From Nitrospirales bacterium (lineage in GTDB: Bacteria; Nitrospirota; Nitrospiria; Nitrospirales; UBA8639), in assembly GCA_031315865.1 (NCBI GenBank), contig JALDRJ010000002.1:2330001-2394000 (forward strand): 64,000 nucleotides of DNA, given 5' to 3'. The translations under genes and the position numbers were made by a program. The notes below the pieces were generated by a model that saw only the letters and a list, made by a program, of their open reading frames with translations, did not search any database and was not told the DNA's origin. Numbering within the stretch: position 1 is the first letter of the stretch; each line of letters opens with the position of its first letter. Shown here piece after piece: positions 36,497 through 45,316 of the stretch.

Positions 36497-37291
36497 ATGA
36501 AAATCGGTGGTGAGCTCGGTTATCGATGTCTGCGCTGGTTAAAGCCAGGAACAGCAAATCAGGATGGCACTGATCCTCCATTTTCCTATATTCAGAAAGT
36601 TAAACAGATCGTAGGCCAGGATGGGTGGGAAAGTTTACGTGGGAAAACCATCCTCGATTTTGGCTGTGGGAGCGGTGATGGATGTATTGAAATGGCTCAG
36701 CATGGGGCCACCCATGTGATTGGGCTTGATATTCGACTTCATTTGTTAGATGTCGCGAAAAGCTCGGCAGAAAGGGCAGGCGTCGCAGACAAATGCACGT
36801 TTAGTGATACCACGCAAGAGCAGGTCGATGTCATCGTGTCCATTGATGCATTCGAGCATTTTGACAATCCTATGGAAATCCTTTCGACGATGAATCGCCT
36901 CCTGGCTCCGGATGGAAGTGTGATTGTCTCCTTCGGTCCCACTTGGTACCATCCATACGGTGGGCATCTTTTTTCGATTTTTCCATGGTCGCATTTGGTC
37001 TTCAGTGAGTCTGCTCTAATTCGCTGGAGATCTGATTTCAAGCATGATGGCGCGACCCGTTTCTCCGAAGTCTCCGGCGGCCTGAACATGATAACGATCA
37101 AGCGATTCGAAGAATTGGTCCGGCAGAGCAATTTCTCCATCGAATCTTTTCGCGCAGTTCCGATAAAACCGTTGACCTGGGCCCACAATCCAATCACACG
37201 AGAGTTCACCACTTCGGCGGTCGAGTGTAAGCTTGTGAAGGAGCCCGAGGGATCCCGCTCTTGTCGGACTGCGAGTACAACGCCTCGTTAG
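36497..37291 (+). CDS. Class I SAM-dependent methyltransferase
   Basis: 264 residues from ATG 36497; a TTG three codons upstream is an alternative. Motif I is ILDFGCGSGDGCIEMAQHGA near 52-71, followed by VIGLDIR (acidic ribose-binding residue) and DVIVSIDAFEHFDNPMEIL. The rest, including PTWYHPYGGHLFSIFPWSHL, resembles small-molecule or sugar methyltransferases of EPS clusters. The last 20 residues are polar and low in conservation. The acceptor is unknown. It sits 182 bases after the dehydrogenase; a TTGACA near 36417 has no good -10 partner. Confidence 0.85.
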   Translation: MKIGGELGYRCLRWLKPGTANQDGTDPPFSYIQKVKQIVGQDGWESLRGKTILDFGCGSGDGCIEMAQHGATHVIGLDIRLHLLDVAKSSAERAGVADKCTFSDTTQEQVDVIVSIDAFEHFDNPMEILSTMNRLLAPDGSVIVSFGPTWYHPYGGHLFSIFPWSHLVFSESALIRWRSDFKHDGATRFSEVSGGLNMITIKRFEELVRQSNFSIESFRAVPIKPLTWAHNPITREFTTSAVECKLVKEPEGSRSCRTASTTPR

Positions 37292-37489
37292 ACATATTCA
37301 AGACTCATCCTAAGTCGGGACTCGGGAAAATCAGTTGGTGCATTGTTTCCCAAGTTCTAACGTTGTCGCCTTCAGTTTTTGTTAACTGAACGAATCCGAA
37401 ACACGAATGGAGATGAGAAGGTGATGTCGAGCATGTTCTTTTTTCCAATGTCCGATCCTGAACTCTTCATCGTCGATTTCCCGTAGGCC

Positions 37490-38707
37490 ATGGAACCCTT
37501 ACGCGTTTTAATGTATTCGCAGCGGTTTCCTTTTCCTATGGATACCGGAGGGAAAATCCGAACTGGGCAGTTGCTCAAACGATTACATCAACGATTTCAT
37601 ATTACCCTCATTACTAATATGGAGGAGGAAAAAGATCGTCAATATATCGATGAAGTCGCCACGCTGTGTTCTGAGTATCATGCCATCGGTTGGAAAGAAG
37701 TTCCGAAATTTAGTCCGAAATTTTTCATGAACGTTCTTCTACGTTTATTTTCTGCGAGACCGATTACCGTCTTAAATGATTATTCGCAGGACGTCGAACG
37801 GAAATTGCACGACTTAATCATGGAGGAGAGATTCGACTTAGTTATTTGTGACTTTTTGCAGCCGAGCATTAACTTCGAACACATCAGGACGCTTCCCTCC
37901 ATTCTCTTCGAGCATAATGTGGAATATGTCATCCCGCAAAGACATTATCTGACGAGCCGAAACCCGCTTTTGCGTTGGTTTTGGAGGTCTCAGTGGAAAA
38001 AAATGGAACGTTACGAAAAAGAAGCCTGTCAGAATTTTTCCGGTGTCATTGCCGTATCGGTTCAAGATCGCGATTGCTTACGAGCGCTCACTGGAAAACA
38101 GGAAATCTTCTCGATTCCCACTGGAGTCGATACCCAGTATTTCATGCCGACCAACGGTCCCTGTGAAAAGCATACGCTTGTGTTCTCCGGTTCGATGGAT
38201 TGGATTCCTAATGAAGATGGTATTTCCTATTTTATCTCGGATATTCTCCCGCTCATTCAAGCACAGATTCGGGATGTGAGGCTTACGGTTGTGGGAAGAA
38301 ATCCTACGCCCGGACTTCAGAAACTGGCGGAAGATGTTCCTCAAGTCCGATTTCTTGGAAGGGTTGAAGATGTTCGGCCCTATATCGCTCAAGCAGAGGT
38401 CTATATCGTTCCACTCCGGATTGGAGGGGGGACACGAATTAAGATTTTTGAGGCCATGGCCATGGGAAAAGCCGTCGTTTCAACTTCTATTGGAGCTGAA
38501 GGTCTCCCAGTGATATCGGAAAAGAATTGTCTGCTTGCTGATTCTCCAGAGGATTTTGCTCAGGCTGTGGTGACGTTACTGCATGATTCGGAAAAAAGAC
38601 GATCTATTGAACGAGCGGCCAGGAAGTTCGTGGAAGATGACTTCACGTGGGAAAAAGTCTCTGAGGTATTTTCGGATATTTGTCAGAACATAGCAGGAAA
38701 GTCATGA
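37490..38707 (+). CDS. Glycosyltransferase family 4
   Basis: 405 residues. The N-terminus RVLMYSQRFPFPMDTGGKIR and the C-terminal PLRIGGGTRIKIFEAMAMGK near 304-323 are typical of the GT4 group that includes the exosortase-associated sugar transferase TIGR03087. The central SGSMDWIPNEDGISYF is the domain-junction strand. Similar in layout to the gene at 41841 and to the partial gene at the left edge, so three relatives of this group occur here. The start is ATG 37490; the preceding 198 bases show no strong promoter. Confidence 0.87.
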   Translation: MEPLRVLMYSQRFPFPMDTGGKIRTGQLLKRLHQRFHITLITNMEEEKDRQYIDEVATLCSEYHAIGWKEVPKFSPKFFMNVLLRLFSARPITVLNDYSQDVERKLHDLIMEERFDLVICDFLQPSINFEHIRTLPSILFEHNVEYVIPQRHYLTSRNPLLRWFWRSQWKKMERYEKEACQNFSGVIAVSVQDRDCLRALTGKQEIFSIPTGVDTQYFMPTNGPCEKHTLVFSGSMDWIPNEDGISYFISDILPLIQAQIRDVRLTVVGRNPTPGLQKLAEDVPQVRFLGRVEDVRPYIAQAEVYIVPLRIGGGTRIKIFEAMAMGKAVVSTSIGAEGLPVISEKNCLLADSPEDFAQAVVTLLHDSEKRRSIERAARKFVEDDFTWEKVSEVFSDICQNIAGKS

Positions 38708-38737
38708 TGGGTAGCATAGGATTAGCGTTATCTTATC

Positions 38738-39847
38738 GTGCGCGATGGTCAAAAGGGGGCGAGATGCGTCATCGTTAACTATGCCAAGAAGGTGTATCCA
38801 TTTGGGCCGGTCCTGTGGTTCATGCTTTTCCTGTTCGTCCTGACCTGCTTCCTGGAATTCGCTGTACGGATTTCGATGGGAGCCCCGAGATCGGAGCAAC
38901 TTCCTTTACTCCGTGTAAAACCAGACCGGGATTTGGGATACCGGCCACTTTCCGGTGATCAACATTATGGATATGATCAATTCATCACGCTTAACCACCT
39001 TGGGTTGCGGGGCCAGGACGTCGGTCGAAAAGATCAGGACGAATATCGCATCTTGGTTTTCGGGGGAACGCAAGTCTATGGCTTGGGGATAGAGGATCGG
39101 GATCTCGTCTCCAGCGTGCTTGAAGCTCAATTACGGCAATTTGTCTCAGATCGATCGTACAGGGTCATCAATTTTGGTGTGCGTGCCTACACGCTCACAC
39201 AGCAGGCTCGGTTTCTTGAACAAGTGGGTGTGGGCCTGAATCCTGACCATGTCGTGGTGGTTGTTGATCAGTACACGTTGGCGCCGACGGACATCCAAAC
39301 CTATTATCACCGGATATCTGGTCGGGATTGGTACATGCTCGACCTGGACGCAAAACCTGACGGCGAAGCGCTCGGAAAGTGGTATATTATTCAGATGGCG
39401 CGAAAGAGCGCCTTGGTATCGTGGTTCTATAATGTCTATAAGATGTGGAAACAACGAAACAGCGTCATTACTCAATTACTGCAGGGAAACCCGGAGCGTT
39501 TCATTCAGGAACAGCGTGTACACGTGGAAGCTCAGATTGATGCGTTGCTGGCGCTGGCTCAACAACATCATTTTCAGCTCAGCATCGCCTTGCTCCCTGT
39601 TTCTTCTCAAGTCTCTGATCCTGCGCCCGATCTCCTGTATCAATCCACCATACGTGATCTTGCCACGACACGTGGAATCATGTTTTTTGACCTACTTGAA
39701 CCGCTTCGTCACCTTTATCAACAAACGCAGACGCTCCCGGTGGCTCCGTTTGATGAACATTATGATGCCGATGCCCATAAGGCAATCGGAATGTTTCTCG
39801 CTGAGAGACTGGCAAGATACATCCGTTCTCATGCGACGATATCGTAA
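38738..39847 (+). CDS. SGNH-hydrolase-like protein lacking the catalytic serine
   Basis: 369 residues with one membrane helix (about 22-42) and a periplasmic SGNH-like domain. The fold is recognisable: RILVFGGTQVYGLGI at the block I position, RVINFGVRAYTLTQQ, then a final DEHYDADAH with Asp339 and His341. However, block I reads F-G-G-T, with Thr111 where the GDS motif has serine and Gly110 where it has aspartate, so normal hydrolase activity is unlikely. It may be a binding or structural homolog, like the non-catalytic partners of acetyltransferase systems. Start GTG 38738, 30 bases after the glycosyltransferase. Confidence 0.75.
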   Translation: MRDGQKGARCVIVNYAKKVYPFGPVLWFMLFLFVLTCFLEFAVRISMGAPRSEQLPLLRVKPDRDLGYRPLSGDQHYGYDQFITLNHLGLRGQDVGRKDQDEYRILVFGGTQVYGLGIEDRDLVSSVLEAQLRQFVSDRSYRVINFGVRAYTLTQQARFLEQVGVGLNPDHVVVVVDQYTLAPTDIQTYYHRISGRDWYMLDLDAKPDGEALGKWYIIQMARKSALVSWFYNVYKMWKQRNSVITQLLQGNPERFIQEQRVHVEAQIDALLALAQQHHFQLSIALLPVSSQVSDPAPDLLYQSTIRDLATTRGIMFFDLLEPLRHLYQQTQTLPVAPFDEHYDADAHKAIGMFLAERLARYIRSHATIS

Positions 39848-39904
39848 TGGGTGACAAACCGGGACCGTGCTGATGGTTTCTCCATAGAACGAAAGATCAA
39901 CTCC

Positions 39905-41836
39905 ATGTGTGGCATATACGGTATTCTGAATTTTTCTGAGCACCAAATCGGTCAACCAGACGTGCTTGATCGTATGGGGAAAGTCATGGTCCATCGTGGC
40001 CCCGATGACCACGGGGAATATGTTGGGCCGGGAATCTTGTTAGGGATGAGACGCTTAGCCATTATCGATGTGGCGGGCGGACATCAACCGATCGCGAATG
40101 AAACGAACACCCTTTGGACGGTATGTAACGGAGAAATTTATAATTTCCGAGAACTCCGAGAAACGCTTTCTCGGCAGGGGCATACATTTTCTTCGAAGTC
40201 TGACAGTGAAGTGGTCGTGCATGCTTACGAGCAGTACGGTGACGAGTTTATCACGTGCTTGGATGGGATGTATGGGTTCGCCTTGTGGGATACGGCTCGA
40301 CGCCGGTTGTTGGTTGGACGGGATCGTCTTGGGATTAAACCACTCTATTATTACAACGATGGGTTTCGTCTCGTCTTTGCCTCAGAAGTGAAGTCTATTC
40401 TGGCAGTTCCCGGTGTGTCTGCCGAGCTTGATCCTGCCGCACTGCAAGAATATTTAACCCTCGGATATACCCCTGCGCCGTACTCTATGTTCCGGGGCAT
40501 TCAGAAATTACCTCCGGCCTCCATGCTGATTTGGGAGAATGGCCGTTGTGAGATCCGGAGTTATTGGCAGTTTCCTGATTCGGATGCGATCGATCACTCG
40601 ATGGATGAACAGGAATGGGCTGAAGCGGTCGTGGAAGCCTTTGAAGCAGCTGTGGTGTCTCAAATGGTCAGCGATGTGCCTCTTGGCGCGTTTCTCAGTG
40701 GGGGCATTGATTCGAGTAGTGTTGTGGCACTCATGGCGAAGAATAGTCGTCAGCCGGTCAAGACCTATTCCATTGGATTTGAAGATTCAGAAGGAGGGCA
40801 ATATTACAACGAGCTCCCGTACGCTCGTCGTATTGCGGAGCTCTTTGGGACGGATCATAAAGAAATTCTCGTCAGGCCTGATGTCGCGAGTCTGCTCCCG
40901 CACCTGCTTTGGCATATGGATGAACCGATGGCTGACGCCGCGTTTATCACGACCTACTTAGTGGCTGAATTCGCAAGGCGCGATGTGACCGTCATTTTAT
41001 CGGGGGTTGGAGGCGATGAGTTGTTTGGCGGCTATCGGAGGTATCTCGGAGAATACTACGGGCAATATTACAATCGTGTCCCACAGTGGTTGCGCCATCA
41101 TGTTTTGACGCCTTTGGCTCGTGCGCTTCCGAGTGATCGCCATTCGCCTCTCTTGAATCTTTCGCGGTATGCCCGAAGCTTTATGTTATCGAATCAACTG
41201 TCATTCGCAGAGCGATATCGCACCTATGTGCAGGTCTTCAATCATGCTCAGCGCAGTCGCTTGCTTCAGCAACCTGGTTCTTCGGACATGGATACATTGG
41301 GAACGGTATTGGCTGGATCAAAAAGTGGTGATGCCCTGAGGCGTCTTCTTCAAGTCGATCTTTCGACTCAGTTGCCAGATGATCTGTTATTGCTGACAGA
41401 TAAAATGACCATGGCGGTGTCCTTGGAATGTCGCGTTCCGATTCTCGATCAACGGCTCGTTGAACTCTCTGCGCGTATGCCCTCTCGGTATAAAATTCAT
41501 GGTCGACATCTTAAGCACATCTTGAAAGTGGCGTTCAAGGGAATCCTTCCAGATGATATTCTCCATCGCAAAAAGCGGGGATTCGGTGCTCCCATGGGGG
41601 CATGGGTGAAAGGCGCCTTATCGCCTCTTCTCAAGTCCGTTCTCTCGAAGGAATCTATTCAGCGACGTGGAGTATTTGATTGGAACGAAGTTGAACAGAC
41701 GATCGCTCTCCATGAAGCCAATAAAGAAGATCATACCGACCATTTACTGGCTCTGATGAATTTTGAAATCTGGAGCCGGATGTACCTCGATGGGCAACAA
41801 CCTGAAGAGGTTGCCGCCCAGCTTCACATGAGTTAG
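39905..41836 (+). CDS. asnB: Asparagine-synthetase-type amidotransferase (third paralog, intact)
   Basis: 643 residues from ATG 39905, which puts the nucleophile Cys2 (MCGIYGI) at the N-terminus; an in-frame ATG-like start at 39851 would add 18 residues before it. The glutaminase domain has RGPDDHG and NGEIYNF; the synthetase domain has the ATP loop SGGIDSS at 265-271, with GVGGDELFGGYRRY after it. All catalytic landmarks are kept, unlike the paralog at 7087. It may amidate a sugar carboxylate, or be a true asparagine synthetase; context favours the former. The next gene starts 4 bases after its stop, so they are coupled. Confidence 0.9.
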   Translation: MCGIYGILNFSEHQIGQPDVLDRMGKVMVHRGPDDHGEYVGPGILLGMRRLAIIDVAGGHQPIANETNTLWTVCNGEIYNFRELRETLSRQGHTFSSKSDSEVVVHAYEQYGDEFITCLDGMYGFALWDTARRRLLVGRDRLGIKPLYYYNDGFRLVFASEVKSILAVPGVSAELDPAALQEYLTLGYTPAPYSMFRGIQKLPPASMLIWENGRCEIRSYWQFPDSDAIDHSMDEQEWAEAVVEAFEAAVVSQMVSDVPLGAFLSGGIDSSSVVALMAKNSRQPVKTYSIGFEDSEGGQYYNELPYARRIAELFGTDHKEILVRPDVASLLPHLLWHMDEPMADAAFITTYLVAEFARRDVTVILSGVGGDELFGGYRRYLGEYYGQYYNRVPQWLRHHVLTPLARALPSDRHSPLLNLSRYARSFMLSNQLSFAERYRTYVQVFNHAQRSRLLQQPGSSDMDTLGTVLAGSKSGDALRRLLQVDLSTQLPDDLLLLTDKMTMAVSLECRVPILDQRLVELSARMPSRYKIHGRHLKHILKVAFKGILPDDILHRKKRGFGAPMGAWVKGALSPLLKSVLSKESIQRRGVFDWNEVEQTIALHEANKEDHTDHLLALMNFEIWSRMYLDGQQPEEVAAQLHMS

Positions 41837-41840
41837 TTCA

Positions 41841-43037
41841 TTGAAGATTCTCTATCTTTGTCATCGTTTCCCTTACCCACCGACCAGAGGTGGAAAAATA
41901 CGTCCATTCAATATGATCAGGCATTTAAGTCAGCAAGGACATCACGTGACTGTGGCGTCTTTGACTCGTTCCGACGAAGAAACCCGGGAGGCGCAGGGCA
42001 TTCGAGAGCATTGTCATGATTTTGTCTGTGAACAAGTCAGTACGACAAGCGCGACTCTTCGCATGGTTGGGAGCCTTCTGACCACTTCTCCAGCCAGCAT
42101 GGGATATTTTTACTCCAATCAACTTCAGCGTCGAATCGATGCGCAACTTGCCAAGCAATCATTCGACCTTATCTTTGTGCACTGTTCATCGGTTGCCCCT
42201 TATGTGGCCCGGGTAAGGGGGATTCCGAAAATGCTTGATTTTGGAGACATGGACTCCCAGAAATGGCTGATCTACTCTCAGTTTCGCCAGTTTCCGATGT
42301 CTCTTGGATACCGCTTAGAGAGTATGAAACTGCAACAGGCTGAAATTGCTCTGGCGCAACAGTTCGATTATTGCACGTGCACGACAAAAGCCGAGCTTGA
42401 GACACTCAATAATTATGGGGTACAGGTCCAGACTGATTGGTTCCCCAATGGCGTGGATACCGAGTATTTTCAACCCACAACGGAACCGTATGATCCAGAT
42501 GTTCTCTCGTTCATCGGTCGGATGGATTATTATCCGAATCAACAGTGCATGTTGTCATTTTGTCACGAGATATTGCCAGCCATACAACAGCATCGCCCCG
42601 GAACCAAGTTGTGGATTGTGGGAGCCAATCCATCCAGGGCCATACAGGCACTTGCGCGATTATCGAATGTGACAGTCACCGGATCGGTGAAAGACGTGCG
42701 GCCCTATGTGTGGCGTTCAGCCGTCAATGTTGCACCGTTAACCATCGCACGAGGAACCCAGAACAAAGTGCTTGAGGCGATGGCCATGGGCGTTCCAGTC
42801 GTGAGCAGTGAACAAGCTGCTGGAGGAATTGATGCCGTGTCAGGGGAACATCTTCTGACAGCATCGACGAGAGATGACTATTGTGAGGCTATCCTCCGAT
42901 TACTAGAAAGCCCAAAGGAGCGAGAACGCTATGCCAAGCATGCGCGTGCACGTATGTTATCGCACCATAATTGGGAGGGTTCGATGAATAAGCTGAGCCA
43001 TTTAATCGAAAAGTGCGTAGCAACTTCGTCCAGCTAA
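41841..43037 (+). CDS. Glycosyltransferase family 4, exosortase-associated sugar transferase type (TIGR03087-like)
   Basis: 398 residues. MKILYLCHRFPYPPTRGGKI at the start and PLTIARGTQNKVLEAMAMGV near 299-318 are diagnostic of this exosortase-linked group. A central FPNGVDTEYFQP marks the GT-B junction. It is a close functional match to the partial gene at the left edge. The start is TTG 41841, 4 bases after the amidotransferase stop, so translation is probably coupled. It ends the plus-strand run; a strong hairpin follows. Confidence 0.9.
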   Translation: MKILYLCHRFPYPPTRGGKIRPFNMIRHLSQQGHHVTVASLTRSDEETREAQGIREHCHDFVCEQVSTTSATLRMVGSLLTTSPASMGYFYSNQLQRRIDAQLAKQSFDLIFVHCSSVAPYVARVRGIPKMLDFGDMDSQKWLIYSQFRQFPMSLGYRLESMKLQQAEIALAQQFDYCTCTTKAELETLNNYGVQVQTDWFPNGVDTEYFQPTTEPYDPDVLSFIGRMDYYPNQQCMLSFCHEILPAIQQHRPGTKLWIVGANPSRAIQALARLSNVTVTGSVKDVRPYVWRSAVNVAPLTIARGTQNKVLEAMAMGVPVVSSEQAAGGIDAVSGEHLLTASTRDDYCEAILRLLESPKERERYAKHARARMLSHHNWEGSMNKLSHLIEKCVATSSS

Positions 43038-43089
43038 AATGCTCAGTTTTTCTTACTCGAGGCATCAGCAGAAATGATCGGTAAAGAAA

Positions 43090-43119
43090 TTCCCCCCAGG
43101 TTTTAATGCCTGGGGGGAA
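43090..43119 (-). terminator. Strong intrinsic-terminator hairpin between convergent genes
   Basis: TTCCCCCCAGG (43090-43100) and CCTGGGGGGAA (43109-43119) form a perfect 11-bp stem with an 8-base loop. Read on the minus strand it is followed by AATTTCTTT, a weak T-run, so it best serves the minus-strand secreted-protein genes. The stem could also block plus-strand transcripts leaving 41841-43037. Confidence 0.8.
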
Positions 43120-43144
43120 CAGTCGAAGAGGTGGACGAAACGCG

Positions 43145-45253
43145 CTAGGGCAATTGTACCTTGCTAACGATCAACTCGTCGTACCAGATGTACCCTTCCG
43201 GGTGATCTTGCGTGCTATCTTTGTCTGTTTGATAGGGCAAAAACCATACTTTTCCGTAGCCTTTGGTATTTCTCAGGGTATGCAAGTAGTCGATAATCAA
43301 TAATCGTGGCCCACCGTCTTCCTGCACCCACAAGCGGATTCGGCTCGGTTGTCCTGACGCGGCATGTGTAATGCCTACTTGATAGGTGACCCAGACATCG
43401 GCCTTGTAGGGAAAACACCCGTTAGAAAAATCTGGAGGATTTTTGTCTACGATATCACTCCGCAAGCAACGATTGTCTCCGCCCGGTTGGTAATCAAAGT
43501 CATTCGTGCCTGAGACTTTCTTTTCGAATGGCTGGAATAATCCGCAGGCGTGGTACATTTGCGGGACGCCACGTTGAAAACTGTTCTGAACCACAACTTC
43601 ATTACTGGCACAAGAAAACTCGTCGGCGGCGCCAAGCATGCCGTGTTTCCAACCTGCGCTATTCTTATACTTCGTTGCCAGGAAACTCGCCGAGTATTTT
43701 TGCCGCCATCGAACGAAGATTTCTTCGCCAGGCTGAATAGATTTTCCTCCATTAAAGTCCGCAAACCGTAAAAAGTATTGCCCAGACCCTCCAGCGCCAC
43801 TCATGGTTGGCACGGTGAACTTGAGAGTGCCGTTTTCAATTTGCGGGCATGTTCGGGAAGCATTGTCCAGGATGGCAGAGCTGTCACAATCTCCCTTATT
43901 GTGGAATATTCCCTCAACTCCATCAAAATCATATGGCGGCTGAGTAGAAAAATCTCGGCATACCAATGTTGTGCTTCTCGCACACAGCTCCGCGAAATCA
44001 CTAGTACCTGATGGTGGGGACGGGGGTGGCGGAGGAGGCGGGGGAGTGCCACCACTGGAAACAATCTTCAGTTGAACTGGTGCATTAGGGGCCACCGTGT
44101 CAACTGTCGGCGTTGGCGGTGGAGGAGGAGGAGGGGGGGGAGCGGAGCTTCCGCCTTGAGCATGCTTGTATAACCAGGTCGAATTATTTCCCCCAGTGTA
44201 CCGGGCGTACAGCACAACGCCATAAGTATTAATCGGGACTACGAATCCATAAATGAAATTGCTACTAGGTGTAGAGAAAATCCCTGGACTCGTTGCCTGG
44301 TGATTGACGGTTCTCCACCTATTCTCCGAAAAGTCAAACGCATACATATCATCACTTTTCGTTAACACCAGAAAATCCCCACTCACTGGGTCGATCGTCT
44401 GAAGCCCTCCAATACTCGTATGAGGAAGTTGGAGATAGGCAGGGGCAGGAGGCAATAGCGTAATATTGCCATTCACATCCATCTTACACCATGCCTTTGA
44501 GTTGTAGAACTTTCCGCCACTTTCAGTATTTCCACCGCCAAAGATAATCACATGTTCAATGGGGTTATACGCGGCGAAGGAGTGAATGTATCCCGCCGTT
44601 GGATCTCCGGGGTTCGCGAAGCATTCACGCTTTCCCGACGCGTGAGTTTTCCACGAATCAGAGACATGATCATATTCTCTAATAATTCCATACGTCCCGT
44701 CCGCGATATACCATTTCCCTCGATCAGGGAAGTACTCCATGGCATGGGCATGGCCTCCGTCGTTCGATGTTGTGGCCCCCTCACTCCAAGAATTGGAATC
44801 GATGTGGTAGCGATGGACGCGTAGGGAAGATGCTGCGGCGTACAAAAACCCCATAATCCGATGCTGGGGAGAGATGGAATTGTGGTTGTATCCGTGACTG
44901 AGGCCTTTCTTGACACCATATATCTTGAGGTCACGCGTCCACGTGTTGGTGCTTTCTGAATAAAAATGCATTATGGCTGGTACCAGATGCCCAGACCCGA
45001 TGAATAAAATTTTGCGACTTGTAGGATCCCAAGTCACTTCTCCTAAGTAATTGACCGAAGGATCCTGGCGTTCACCAGGATAGAGAACATAATCTTGGGT
45101 AAACCCTTCAGACTTCAACTCCGCCCATGTGCCAGGCGCCATCGAATTGGCGACATCGCTCAGCTCACTTGCCCAGCTTGCCTCAGGGCTGTAAGAAATC
45201 ACAGTAGTAACGAGCAAAAAGAGTATATATTTCATCGTTTTGGGTATGTTCAT
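43145..45253 (-). CDS. Secreted multi-domain protein: beta-propeller-like N-terminus, proline linkers, lectin/lyase-like C-terminal domain
   Basis: 702 residues. A signal peptide (KYILFLLVTTVISYSPEASWA) is predicted to be cut near residue 28. Residues about 40-350 show kelch-like repeats with glycine pairs (for example EHVIIFGGGNTESGGKFYN and LGEVTWDPTSRKILFIGSGH). Two proline-rich linkers flank a short segment (DTVAPNAPVQLKIVSSGG). The C-terminal ~240 residues (from TSDFAELCARS to the end) have paired cysteines and a jelly-roll-like pattern (GYIWYDELIVSKVQLP), resembling polysaccharide-lyase or laminin-G-like lectin folds. The start is ATG 45253, set by its ribosome site. No PEP-CTERM tail. 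Likely extracellular glycan binding or cleavage; not proven. Confidence 0.7.
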   Translation of the reverse strand: MNIPKTMKYILFLLVTTVISYSPEASWASELSDVANSMAPGTWAELKSEGFTQDYVLYPGERQDPSVNYLGEVTWDPTSRKILFIGSGHLVPAIMHFYSESTNTWTRDLKIYGVKKGLSHGYNHNSISPQHRIMGFLYAAASSLRVHRYHIDSNSWSEGATTSNDGGHAHAMEYFPDRGKWYIADGTYGIIREYDHVSDSWKTHASGKRECFANPGDPTAGYIHSFAAYNPIEHVIIFGGGNTESGGKFYNSKAWCKMDVNGNITLLPPAPAYLQLPHTSIGGLQTIDPVSGDFLVLTKSDDMYAFDFSENRWRTVNHQATSPGIFSTPSSNFIYGFVVPINTYGVVLYARYTGGNNSTWLYKHAQGGSSAPPPPPPPPPTPTVDTVAPNAPVQLKIVSSGGTPPPPPPPPSPPSGTSDFAELCARSTTLVCRDFSTQPPYDFDGVEGIFHNKGDCDSSAILDNASRTCPQIENGTLKFTVPTMSGAGGSGQYFLRFADFNGGKSIQPGEEIFVRWRQKYSASFLATKYKNSAGWKHGMLGAADEFSCASNEVVVQNSFQRGVPQMYHACGLFQPFEKKVSGTNDFDYQPGGDNRCLRSDIVDKNPPDFSNGCFPYKADVWVTYQVGITHAASGQPSRIRLWVQEDGGPRLLIIDYLHTLRNTKGYGKVWFLPYQTDKDSTQDHPEGYIWYDELIVSKVQLP

Positions 45254-45259
45254 TGTTAT

Positions 45260-45266
45260 CCTCTCC
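45260..45266 (-). promoter_or_regulatory. Ribosome binding site that sets the start of the 702-residue protein
   Basis: GGAGAGG on the minus strand (CCTCTCC on the plus strand), 6 bases before ATG 45253. The upstream in-frame TTG at 45268 overlaps this site and is therefore unlikely to be the start. Confidence 0.7.
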
Positions 45267-45316
45267 AAGCTTAATCTCTAAGTAAAACATGTTCTCTATA
45301 TATCATACTATGCGGC

